Of a DNA stretch of 64,000 nt, positions 46,113 to 53,778 are shown in pieces. The stretch is from Planctomycetota bacterium (GTDB lineage: Bacteria > Planctomycetota > PLA2 > JAEUHO01): NCBI GenBank assembly GCA_020631815.1, contig JACKGW010000001.1:62001-126000 (forward strand), written 5' to 3'. Every line of letters begins with the position of its first letter. Position 1 is the first letter of the stretch. Position numbers and translations under genes: made by a program. The notes beneath the pieces are model-generated. The model did not search any database. It was given only the letters and a program-made list of their open reading frames with translations, and was not told the origin of the DNA.

Positions 46113-46169
46113 CGGGCGGTCGCTCCCTGTCGTGTCCAGGTCTAGACTTGGGCAGTCCAGGGGGAGGCC

Positions 46170-46853
46170 ATGCCCACGACCGTGCTGCTGATCGAAGACG
46201 ACGCGCATGTCGCGCAGATGGTCTCGGACATCCTCGAACGCCACGGGTACGCGACGCTACGCGCGGGGACGAGTGCCGAGGGCCTCAAGGCTGCCGTGAC
46301 GGAGCGACCCGACATCGTGCTTCTGGATCTCGGCCTTGAGGAGGCCTTGGGCGGTCTTGGCGTCTGCCGCCAGCTGCGCCAGCTCCCGGCTGTACGGGAC
46401 CTGCCGATCATCGTGCTCACGGGCTCCGAGAGCACCGATGTCGAGGCCCAGCTGTTTGCCGCAGGGGCCGACGACTACCTGCGCAAGGGTGCCGTTCGTG
46501 CGGACTTGCTCCTTGCGCGCATCGCGGCCGTGCTCCGGCGCGTCCAGGGCGGTGCGAACCACCAGGTCGTTGCGGGCCCCTTGCGGCTGGATCTCGTTCG
46601 TCGCGAGGCCCGGCTCGACGATCGTCCGCTCGACGTGACCCCGACGCAGTTCACGCTGCTCGCGCGTCTGGCCCAGGAGGCCGGTCGCGTCGTGGATTCG
46701 GACGAGCTCACGCGGGGCTCCGACCTGTCGCCCACGACCTTGCGTGTGCATGTGGCTGGCCTACGAACCGCCTTGGGCGACTACGCGTGGATGATCGAGA
46801 CCGTGCGGGGCCAAGGACTTCGGTTGCGAACGCAGCCCCCTGCCGGTTCCTGA
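46170..46853 (+). CDS. OmpR-type response regulator
   Basis: 227 residues. The receiver domain has acidic E9/D10/D11, phosphoacceptor D53 in IVLLDLGLEE, T85-type switch residue in IIVLTGSES and the lysine in YLRKGA. A winged-helix DNA-binding domain follows (LDDRPLDVTPTQFTLLARLAQEAGRVVDSDELTRG). No sensor kinase gene is adjacent; the nearest is the hybrid kinase at 51695, beyond the CHAT operon. The stop codon is followed at once by the first GTTCAGG palindrome. Confidence 0.87.
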   Translation: MPTTVLLIEDDAHVAQMVSDILERHGYATLRAGTSAEGLKAAVTERPDIVLLDLGLEEALGGLGVCRQLRQLPAVRDLPIIVLTGSESTDVEAQLFAAGADDYLRKGAVRADLLLARIAAVLRRVQGGANHQVVAGPLRLDLVRREARLDDRPLDVTPTQFTLLARLAQEAGRVVDSDELTRGSDLSPTTLRVHVAGLRTALGDYAWMIETVRGQGLRLRTQPPAGS

Positions 46854-46855
46854 GC

Positions 46856-46871
46856 GTTCAGGTTCCTGAAC
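46856..46871. repeat. Palindrome GTTCAGG-tt-CCTGAAC, copy 1
   Basis: Perfect 7-bp arms around TT, three bases after the response-regulator stop and 136 bases before the 130-residue gene. The preceding stop region also contains GGTTCCTGA, so part of the palindrome is duplicated. Similar sites occur at 50232 and 53676. Confidence 0.6.
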
Positions 46872-47006
46872 GGTTTCCCACTTGATTCGTTCCGCGTTCT
46901 GGCCGGGAGGGGCAAGGTGGGTCATCCTGCTAGCCGGTGACCGCGTTGTTCGGTTCCCGGCTGCCGGTGCCCGTCCAGGGCAAACGACCAGGGTGAGAGA
47001 AACTGG

Positions 47007-47399
47007 GTGGAGGGAATCGTGGCAGCTGACTTGCTTGTGGACACGAGATCGGGATCGCGTGCGAAGGGGATGCGAAGCGGGCGAAGCTTGGACGACCGGT
47101 TGCTGTACGCAACCGACGCGGCCTTCATCGAGCTTCTCGTCCCGCGGGGCCGGATGGACCCCGGGGAGTCGGACTTCATCGTGGGGCAGGTCGTGCCCCG
47201 ACACCGGCAGCAGGAGGGATCGCTGGGCGATTTCCGCCTACGCATCGAGGCTGACGACGGCCGTGAGCACGTTGTCTGGGCCGACGAGCGGGGCGAGTTC
47301 GTGATCCCCGTACATGGCGGAGCCAGCTTCAAGGTGCACTGCGAAACGCCGGAAGGACCTCCGGCCGTCGTGGTGTTCGAGGGCGCGGAGCGCGAGTGA
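47007..47399 (+). CDS. 130-residue protein encoded with the CHAT protease
   Basis: GTG start, no signal peptide. The N-terminal third is basic and polar. The C-terminal part is beta-rich: LGDFRLRIEADDGREHVVWADERGEFVIPVHGGASFKVHCE looks like a small transthyretin- or carboxypeptidase-regulatory-like sandwich. The stop overlaps the CHAT start (GTGA). Small proteins of this kind may be the partner or substrate of the adjacent protease. The start is uncertain; GTGs at 47007 and a few codons later are all possible. Confidence 0.6.
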   Translation: MEGIVAADLLVDTRSGSRAKGMRSGRSLDDRLLYATDAAFIELLVPRGRMDPGESDFIVGQVVPRHRQQEGSLGDFRLRIEADDGREHVVWADERGEFVIPVHGGASFKVHCETPEGPPAVVVFEGAERE

Positions 47400-50245
47400 C
47401 CGGCGATCCGCTCGCCGACCTGCTCCAAGCACTCGCTGCGGCTCCCACCCCGACAGCTCAACGCGACGTCCTGCGCGCCGTCGCCGACCCGGACGCCATC
47501 CTCACGGCGTGGCGACAGCGCATACTTCGAGCCTCGCGCAGTGAGCCTGTGGCCGCTCTGCGCGAGTCACGCTGGGCTTGCGTGCTGGCAGTTCGGGTCG
47601 CCGACGGGGCATCGCGACGCGCAGTGTGGCGTGCGCGGGCGGGAGTGGAGCTCCTCGGGGGGCGTCCCCGGAGTGCTTGGCGAGCACTCGTTCGAGCACG
47701 CAACACCGAGAACGTGCAAGAGCGTGCGCAGAGCGCCGTCGTTAGCGCGCACGTACTGGGGGAGCTGGGTCGATTCGACGAGGCCACCAGAGTTCTCGAG
47801 GAAGCACTGCCGCTGGCAGAAGCCGACGCCGATGTTCGGCGGATGGCGCTCGTGGACTTGGCGCTCGCGAGCCTCCTGCAGCGCCAGGAGCGGTTTCCGG
47901 AAGCACGCGTCAAACTCGAGCGGATCGAGCAACGACTTGCCTCGGAACCCGAACAGTCGGGCTTGCTGCTCAATGTCCGGTCGAACCTGGCCAACGTCTT
48001 GACTCAACTGTCCGACTATGACCGAGCTGACGACACCTATGCGTTGATTGAGGCACAGCACGCGGCGCGCGGCGAGATGCTATCGGTCCTCCAAGTGGCC
48101 TACAACCGGACGTACGTTGCCACCCTGAGGGGGCAGTACCACGGTGCCCTGCGAGACCTTGCCAAGCTCGAGGCTCGAGCCAAGGAGCTTGGCGATGAGC
48201 GTCACGCCGCGCTCTGCGCGCTGGATCGAGCGGAGATCGAGCTGCGGCTGGGCCTCATGCATGAGGCGGCCGCCAGTGCTGATCACGCGGCACGCATCCT
48301 TGAGCAGCTTGGCCATGAGCGCGAGGCAGCTAGGGCTACTTGGTTTCAAGCCGTTTCCTTGCTGGAGCGGGGCTCCGCGGGCCAGGCGGCTGACCTACTA
48401 CGTGCAGCCTGCGCGAGGCTGACCCGAGTGCACAGTCCGATTTGGGCGGCACTTGGAGAGCATCAGCTCGCGGTCGCCCTGCGAAGAGGCGGTCATGAGG
48501 CAGCTGCGGCGCGCCATGCGCGACGATCTGCACAGTCGTTGTATCGATTGGGCTTGCTGGAACGTGGGGGTAGCGCGGAGCTACTCGAGGCCGCCTTGGA
48601 GCGCGATCAGGGGCAGTACTCGCAATCACTCGAGCGTTTGCGTGGCCTCCAAGAGCGAATTGGAAGTACGTACGCACCTTGGTTGCGTTGCGACTTGCAT
48701 GATGGTCTGGCTTGCAGCTTGGAAGGACTGGGAGACCTTGATGCGGCTCGTTACGAAAGCCTCCAGGCCCTTCGGTTGTTGGAAGAGCATCGACTTGGAG
48801 CCCCTCCCGACGAGTACATGTCAAGTTTTCTAGATCAGCGTGCACAGCTGATCGAGCGGGCGGTTCGCCTCTTTGCCTCTGGAGGCTCAGCATTCAGCAG
48901 TCGTCTGTTCGGTGCCATCGAGGGAGCCAAGAGCCGAGCTCTCTTGGACATGCTTCGAGCAGGCAGGCACCGCACCGTGTCGGCGTCCTCCGCAGCTGAA
49001 GTGGAACTTGACCGGCTTGAGCGAGAGATTGATGGCCTAGGTCGCGTTCGTTGGGGAGCAGACCCTCGATACGCCGAGGCGGAGGCACGACGCCATTCGG
49101 CGGCCTTGCAGGTTCGTCACGAGAGGCTCCGGGATTCGCTCCACGCTCTTGAGGACCAGGAGAGCGCAGGCCGCAGCTGGCATCGACGTCCGGTCGCCTT
49201 GGAAGAGGTACAGGCGGCACTTGATTCCGATACGGCCTTGCTGACGATGCACCTGGGGCGCAACGAGCTCTTCCTCGGCTTGATCTGTCAGCGTGACTTC
49301 CGAGTGGTCCACCGTCCCTTTGGAGCATGGCAGGCCAGGCGGCTGGTGCGTCGCATGGCATTCCATCTTGATCGCCCCGCCGTGGTCTTCGATGCATACG
49401 GTGCTGCGGATCCGGATCTCGCTTCGCGTGCTGAAGATGTCCTGGCCTTGGGCTGGAGGGAGCTCATCGCGCCAGTCGAGAAGCACTTGTCTAGCCGACG
49501 CCTTGTCGTCGTTCCCCACGGGGCCCTGCACGCGATCCCATTCCATGCACTGATGCCCGCTGCTGGCGACAAGCCCCTGCTCGCGTCTCACGATGTGGTT
49601 GTGGCCCCCAGCGCCTCTGTGTACGTACACGCTCAGGGATTGACTCTTGGGCGAGGCGTGGGCATGCATGCATTTGGTGTTTCGGATGACGAGGCACCGC
49701 TCGTCGCCGACGAGGCCAGGTTGGTCGCAGAGGCGTGGCCACAAGCAGCGGTCTCCGTGGGTGCGCGGGCGAGCCGGGCTTCTCTACTTGAGGCACTCTC
49801 GAGTCGGGCGATCGTCCACATAGCGAGTCATGGTGTCTTTGACGACGATGATCCGATGCGAGCAGGAGTCCGTCTCGGCGATGGCTGGCTGCGGACAAGT
49901 GATCTCTATGGCCGCGACGTCAAGGCGGATCTCGTCCTACTGTCGGGATGCGTTACGGGCCGACTGGCCGTAAAGGCGGCGGATGAGCCGATGGGCCTGA
50001 TCCGCGGCTTTCTCGCGGCCGGAGCTCGCCAGATCGTGAACACGCTGTGGCACGTGTCGGACCGTCACGCCCTGTCCCTGATGGTCGAGGCGCACAAGCT
50101 CCTCGCACGAGGGCATGCCCCGTCGGGGGCATTGCGGGAGGCCACTTTGGCCGCCAGGGAGCAGTATCCGCACCCTGCGCATTGGGCTCCCTTCGCCTTG
50201 ATGGGCGCGCATGACGGGGATCAGGCCGTTCGTTTAGGTTCCTGA
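47396..50245 (+). CDS. TPR-CHAT domain caspase-like protease
   Basis: 949 residues. The first 550 form TPR-like helical repeats (AQSAVVSAHVLGELGRFDEATRVLEEALPLAE, VRSNLANVLTQLSDYDRADDTY). The C-terminal 300 are a CHAT domain with LVVVPHGALHAIPFHAL, the catalytic H812 in VHIASHGVF and C852 in LVLLSGCVTG, then GARQIVNTLWHVSD. CHAT proteins are cysteine peptidases of the caspase/separase clan; relatives act in bacterial defence (for example TPR-CHAT of type III-E CRISPR systems). Codon use is visibly less GC-rich (many TTG, CTT and GAG-GCA combinations) than the neighbours. The start GTG overlaps the preceding gene, and the stop lies inside the second palindrome. Confidence 0.85.
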   Translation: MTGDPLADLLQALAAAPTPTAQRDVLRAVADPDAILTAWRQRILRASRSEPVAALRESRWACVLAVRVADGASRRAVWRARAGVELLGGRPRSAWRALVRARNTENVQERAQSAVVSAHVLGELGRFDEATRVLEEALPLAEADADVRRMALVDLALASLLQRQERFPEARVKLERIEQRLASEPEQSGLLLNVRSNLANVLTQLSDYDRADDTYALIEAQHAARGEMLSVLQVAYNRTYVATLRGQYHGALRDLAKLEARAKELGDERHAALCALDRAEIELRLGLMHEAAASADHAARILEQLGHEREAARATWFQAVSLLERGSAGQAADLLRAACARLTRVHSPIWAALGEHQLAVALRRGGHEAAAARHARRSAQSLYRLGLLERGGSAELLEAALERDQGQYSQSLERLRGLQERIGSTYAPWLRCDLHDGLACSLEGLGDLDAARYESLQALRLLEEHRLGAPPDEYMSSFLDQRAQLIERAVRLFASGGSAFSSRLFGAIEGAKSRALLDMLRAGRHRTVSASSAAEVELDRLEREIDGLGRVRWGADPRYAEAEARRHSAALQVRHERLRDSLHALEDQESAGRSWHRRPVALEEVQAALDSDTALLTMHLGRNELFLGLICQRDFRVVHRPFGAWQARRLVRRMAFHLDRPAVVFDAYGAADPDLASRAEDVLALGWRELIAPVEKHLSSRRLVVVPHGALHAIPFHALMPAAGDKPLLASHDVVVAPSASVYVHAQGLTLGRGVGMHAFGVSDDEAPLVADEARLVAEAWPQAAVSVGARASRASLLEALSSRAIVHIASHGVFDDDDPMRAGVRLGDGWLRTSDLYGRDVKADLVLLSGCVTGRLAVKAADEPMGLIRGFLAAGARQIVNTLWHVSDRHALSLMVEAHKLLARGHAPSGALREATLAAREQYPHPAHWAPFALMGAHDGDQAVRLGS

Positions 50246-50247
50246 AC
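50232..50247. repeat. Palindrome GTTTAGG-tt-CCTGAAC, copy 2
   Basis: One mismatch from perfect symmetry (G-U in RNA), with the TGA stop of the CHAT gene in the right arm. Extended flanks TTC/GGA add weak pairing. Compare with 46856 and 53676. Confidence 0.55.
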
Positions 50248-50361
50248 GGAACGTGCAGTTCGGCCTCATGTCCAACGAAGGGGACGCCTAGCCTCCGAAC
50301 TCGAGGGGCTGCTGATCGCCATGGGCGGTTGATCGCAGCACCCGAGGAAGGAGTCGCAGGG

Positions 50362-51609
50362 ATGGCGACGTGGAAGGCGAGGGTGGGAGCCCTCTTGGTT
50401 GGCATGCTGGTCCTCATTGGAGGACCTGGCTTGTTGAGGCCTGGGCCTGCGGCAGCCACGGGCCCAGCAGACGAGCTTGTGGTGCTCGTTGATCCGAGCG
50501 GCAATCTCGGTTTGCTGACGAGCGTCCTGGCCGCCGGCTCTTGGAACGTCGTTGCCGCCGAGTCGAGCACGGGTCTGTATCGCATCCAGCGCAGCGGATC
50601 CCTGGCATGGTCTGCATCGGCTCTGATCAGTTCCTTGGAATCGACCTCTGTGGTCCGGGGCGTGGAGGCTCTGGTCGATGCAAGGCATGTCGCTGAGTAC
50701 GTCGTGCAACAGACGACACCGGTGTACTTGGATGACGATCTGACAGCGGCCAGCATTCGATCCGCGGATGCCTATCTGCTGATGAACTTGCCCGCGAACG
50801 CGCCGTCAGCGCCGAGCGTGCTACCGCGTCTCGCAGTTCTGGACGGCGGCTTTGTCCTCACCCATGAGGCCTTCCCGGCCGCGCGCCTTGCCGATCAGTG
50901 GGACGCGCTCGATGGGGATCCCAACGCGGCGGACACTGGCAACGGCATCGACGATGATGGCGACGGCGTGGTTGATGGTGGTGTCGGACATGGCCTGGGC
51001 ATGGTCGGCGCGGCCCTGGTGGTCTGTCCGCACGCGGACATCTACTGCGCCCGTGTCCTCGATGACGAGGGCTGCGGCGACAGCTGGAGCGTCGCCAACG
51101 GTCTGGCGTGGGCGATGTCCCAGGGCGTCGACGTCATCAACCTGAGCTTCGCCATGGACGGGTACAGCGAGGTGGTCGACCTCATGCTGCAGGACGCTGC
51201 CAACCAGGGCATCGTCGTGGTGGCGGCGGCCGGCAACCAGGGCGCGTCCAACCTCTCGTTCCCGGCGAACCTCCCGCAGGTGCTGGCCGTTTCGGGCACG
51301 GAAGAGGATGGCGATGCGGACGACGTGGCGAACTTCCATGCCAACACATGGATGAGCGCCCCCAGCCGCAACGTGCCGGGTCCGCACCCGTCGGCGCCGG
51401 ACGCCTACGGCTGGTGGTCGGGGACCTCGGTCAGCTCCGCGCTGGCGGCAGGCACCCTTGCCCTGGCCATCGGCGAGAACCCAGGCGATCCCTGGAGCGT
51501 GTTGGACGATCTGGAGGGAGCTGCGCTCGGCTTCGGCGCCATGCCGCAGGCGCGCGTGGGCAAGCAAGGCGCGGGCATCTTCGATGTCGGAACCATCACG
51601 GCACCCTGA
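50362..51609 (+). CDS. Exported S8 family (subtilisin) serine peptidase
   Basis: 415 residues with a signal peptide (VGALLVGMLVLIGGPGLLRPGPAAA). The catalytic triad is identifiable: D161 in LAVLDGGF, H210 in GVGHGLGMVGA and S356 in WSGTSVSSALAAG. The oxyanion asparagine is in VVAAAGNQG. The His motif is HGLG rather than the classic HGTH. An N-terminal inhibitor-like propeptide (about 30-140) precedes it. It lies 116 bases after the CHAT gene, and may be activated by it or work in the same export pathway. Confidence 0.85.
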   Translation: MATWKARVGALLVGMLVLIGGPGLLRPGPAAATGPADELVVLVDPSGNLGLLTSVLAAGSWNVVAAESSTGLYRIQRSGSLAWSASALISSLESTSVVRGVEALVDARHVAEYVVQQTTPVYLDDDLTAASIRSADAYLLMNLPANAPSAPSVLPRLAVLDGGFVLTHEAFPAARLADQWDALDGDPNAADTGNGIDDDGDGVVDGGVGHGLGMVGAALVVCPHADIYCARVLDDEGCGDSWSVANGLAWAMSQGVDVINLSFAMDGYSEVVDLMLQDAANQGIVVVAAAGNQGASNLSFPANLPQVLAVSGTEEDGDADDVANFHANTWMSAPSRNVPGPHPSAPDAYGWWSGTSVSSALAAGTLALAIGENPGDPWSVLDDLEGAALGFGAMPQARVGKQGAGIFDVGTITAP

Positions 51610-51694
51610 GCTTGGCATTGACGCATCCACCGTCATCGGGGCTTGCACCTGACCACGCCGCGCCCGAGGCTTGGTGCGTGGACGCGTCGCGCCG

Positions 51695-53689
51695 ATGACA
51701 GCTGGACTGCGACTGTTGTTGGTGGGCCTCGGTCGCACGGAGCATGCGGTCGAGGCCGCCCTCGCGGCTACGGCGCTCGACCCGGCGCCGCGCCGCGTCG
51801 CCGTGCCTGCAGCCGAGGGGCTGACGCCCCTCACGGAGGCGACGAGCGGGCCGGCACCCGACGCCGTCCTGTTGCACGGTCCCTCCCTCGTGGATGGCGA
51901 CCTCCGCCGGGCCGTGATCAACCATCTCCATGCGGCGTGGCCCGAGGCGCCGGTTCTCGTCGTACACGGTGGGGCCGCGGCGTCCTTTGCGGCCAGCGCC
52001 ATGGAGGAGGGTGCAGCCGACGTCGTTCCCGCGTTCGGTGGGCACTTGGCCGCGGCCATCCTGCTCCGCAGTCGCCAGGCGATGGACGACGGCCTGCGGC
52101 GCCGAGCCGAGCAGGAGACGCGCTCTGGCCATGAGCGCTTCCGCCGGATCCTCGACGAGGTCGACGAGGGCATCGCCGTTCTCGGACCGACGGGCGACGT
52201 ACACGTCTCCAACGACGCCGCGCGACGACTGCTGGATCTCGACCGGCTGGGTGGGTCGCTGGAGCGCATCGCGCTGTGCGACGACCGCGGGATCTTCGTG
52301 CCCTTCCACCAGACGCCCATCGGTCGGGTCCTTGCCGAGGGCGGCATGGCGCGCGAGACGCTCTCGGTCACGACGGACGGCGGCCAGCCGCGATGGCTCG
52401 ACATCCGCGTCCGCGCCCTGCCTTCGGCCATCGAGCGGGGCGCCGCCCTGGTAGTCGTTGCCGACGTCACCCAAGCACGTGTCGCCGATGAGCGGCATGC
52501 GGACCTCGAACGACAGCTCCAGCACACGCAGCGCCTGCACACGCTGGGGGAGATGGCCGGCGGGATCGCCCACGACTTCAACAACATCCTGGCGCCCATC
52601 CAGGGCTATCTCGACCTGGTGATCGGCCGTGCGGATGTCGATGGCCCCCTGATCGCCGACCTCAAGCAGATCGGCGTCGGCGTCGCGCGCGCGCAGGATC
52701 TCGTGCGTCAGATCGCGACGTTCGGCGGACACGGAGAGATCGAGCGGCGTCGCGTCGACGTCGCTGCCGTTGCTGCCGAGGCTCTCGGGCTTCTCCGCGC
52801 TTCCTTGCCGTCCAGCATCGAGATCCGGCACCGCAAGGGCAGTGGGAAGACCGAGATCCGCGCGGACGCCACGCAAGTGCACCAAGTGGTCGTCAACCTG
52901 TGCACGAATGCGGGACGCGCGATGTCCAGCGGAGGTCTCCTCACCGTCTCCGTGGACGCCGTCGACGTACGCGAGCCGGTCTCGGGACGTGGCGACGACA
53001 TCGAGCCGGGCCCTTGGGTGCGCTTGCGCGTTGCGGACACGGGTTGCGGCATGGCGCAAGACGTGTTGGAGCGGATCTTCGAGCCCTACTTCACGACGCG
53101 CCTGGGTGGCAAGGGCTCCGGGCTGGGCCTGTCGGTCGTGCACGGCATCGTGCAGCAGCATGGCGGCGGCATTCGCGTCCGTTCGGCCGTCGGCAAGGGA
53201 GCTTGCTTCGACGTCTATCTGCCCGCCTTGGGCGACGGACCGCCGGAGGAGAACGGCGCCGTGGCCTCGGACGAAGCCCGCGGAAGCGAGCGCATCCTCC
53301 TCGTGGATGACGAGCCGGCGATCGTGGACTCGCTCGGGCGCGGCCTGCAGGAGCTCGGCTACGATGTGGATACCGCCGTGTCCGCGCCGCACGCCCTGGC
53401 CAAAGCGCGCAACGCCCCGGGCTCGTATCACGTGCTCGTGACGGACCACACCATGCCGCGGATGACCGGGCTTGCGTTGGCGACCGAAGTGCGCGAGTGG
53501 CAACCGGAGATGCGCGTTCTCCTGGTCACGGGGTACGCGGGGGGGCTCGAGCGCCAGGTGCTCGCGGATGCGGGCGTCGATGCGCTGATGTCCAAGCCCG
53601 TTCGAGCCCATGACCTGGGGCGCGCGATCCGGCAGGCGCTCGGACGGCCTCCCGCCGGGGGGGCCAACGGGGTTCGTTCAGAGACCTGA
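51695..53689 (+). CDS. Hybrid sensor histidine kinase with C-terminal receiver
   Basis: 664 residues from ATG 51695; a GTG at 51671 is possible. The N-terminal region (about 1-130) resembles a receiver fold without a clear phosphoacceptor. A PAS domain (FRRILDEVDEGIAVLGPTGDVHVSND) follows, then the HisKA H293 in MAGGIAHDFNNILAP, the ATP-binding N box VVNLCTNAGRAM and G box GSGLGLSVVHGIV. The C-terminal receiver has D584 in VTDHTMPRMTG. No membrane helix is present, so it senses an internal signal. The stop lies inside the third palindrome. Confidence 0.87.
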   Translation: MTAGLRLLLVGLGRTEHAVEAALAATALDPAPRRVAVPAAEGLTPLTEATSGPAPDAVLLHGPSLVDGDLRRAVINHLHAAWPEAPVLVVHGGAAASFAASAMEEGAADVVPAFGGHLAAAILLRSRQAMDDGLRRRAEQETRSGHERFRRILDEVDEGIAVLGPTGDVHVSNDAARRLLDLDRLGGSLERIALCDDRGIFVPFHQTPIGRVLAEGGMARETLSVTTDGGQPRWLDIRVRALPSAIERGAALVVVADVTQARVADERHADLERQLQHTQRLHTLGEMAGGIAHDFNNILAPIQGYLDLVIGRADVDGPLIADLKQIGVGVARAQDLVRQIATFGGHGEIERRRVDVAAVAAEALGLLRASLPSSIEIRHRKGSGKTEIRADATQVHQVVVNLCTNAGRAMSSGGLLTVSVDAVDVREPVSGRGDDIEPGPWVRLRVADTGCGMAQDVLERIFEPYFTTRLGGKGSGLGLSVVHGIVQQHGGGIRVRSAVGKGACFDVYLPALGDGPPEENGAVASDEARGSERILLVDDEPAIVDSLGRGLQELGYDVDTAVSAPHALAKARNAPGSYHVLVTDHTMPRMTGLALATEVREWQPEMRVLLVTGYAGGLERQVLADAGVDALMSKPVRAHDLGRAIRQALGRPPAGGANGVRSET

Positions 53690-53691
53690 AC
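53676..53691. repeat. Palindrome GTTCAG-agac-CTGAAC, copy 3
   Basis: Perfect six-base arms with a four-base centre. The kinase stop TGA is in the right arm, as in copy 2. Confidence 0.55.
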
Positions 53692-53778
53692 AGTCGCGCC
53701 GCCAAGCCCATCAGGCCATGCGGCGCCGTGTCGAGGGGATCCCGGACGGCGCGATTGATGCGTCGTGGAGAAACCCCG

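Noticed and set aside
46856..46871. LexA/SOS box
   Set aside because: The site has outward GTTC...GAAC arms with eight bases between, unlike the known GAAC-N4-GTTC or GTTC-N7-GTTC boxes, and it lies after stop codons rather than in promoters.
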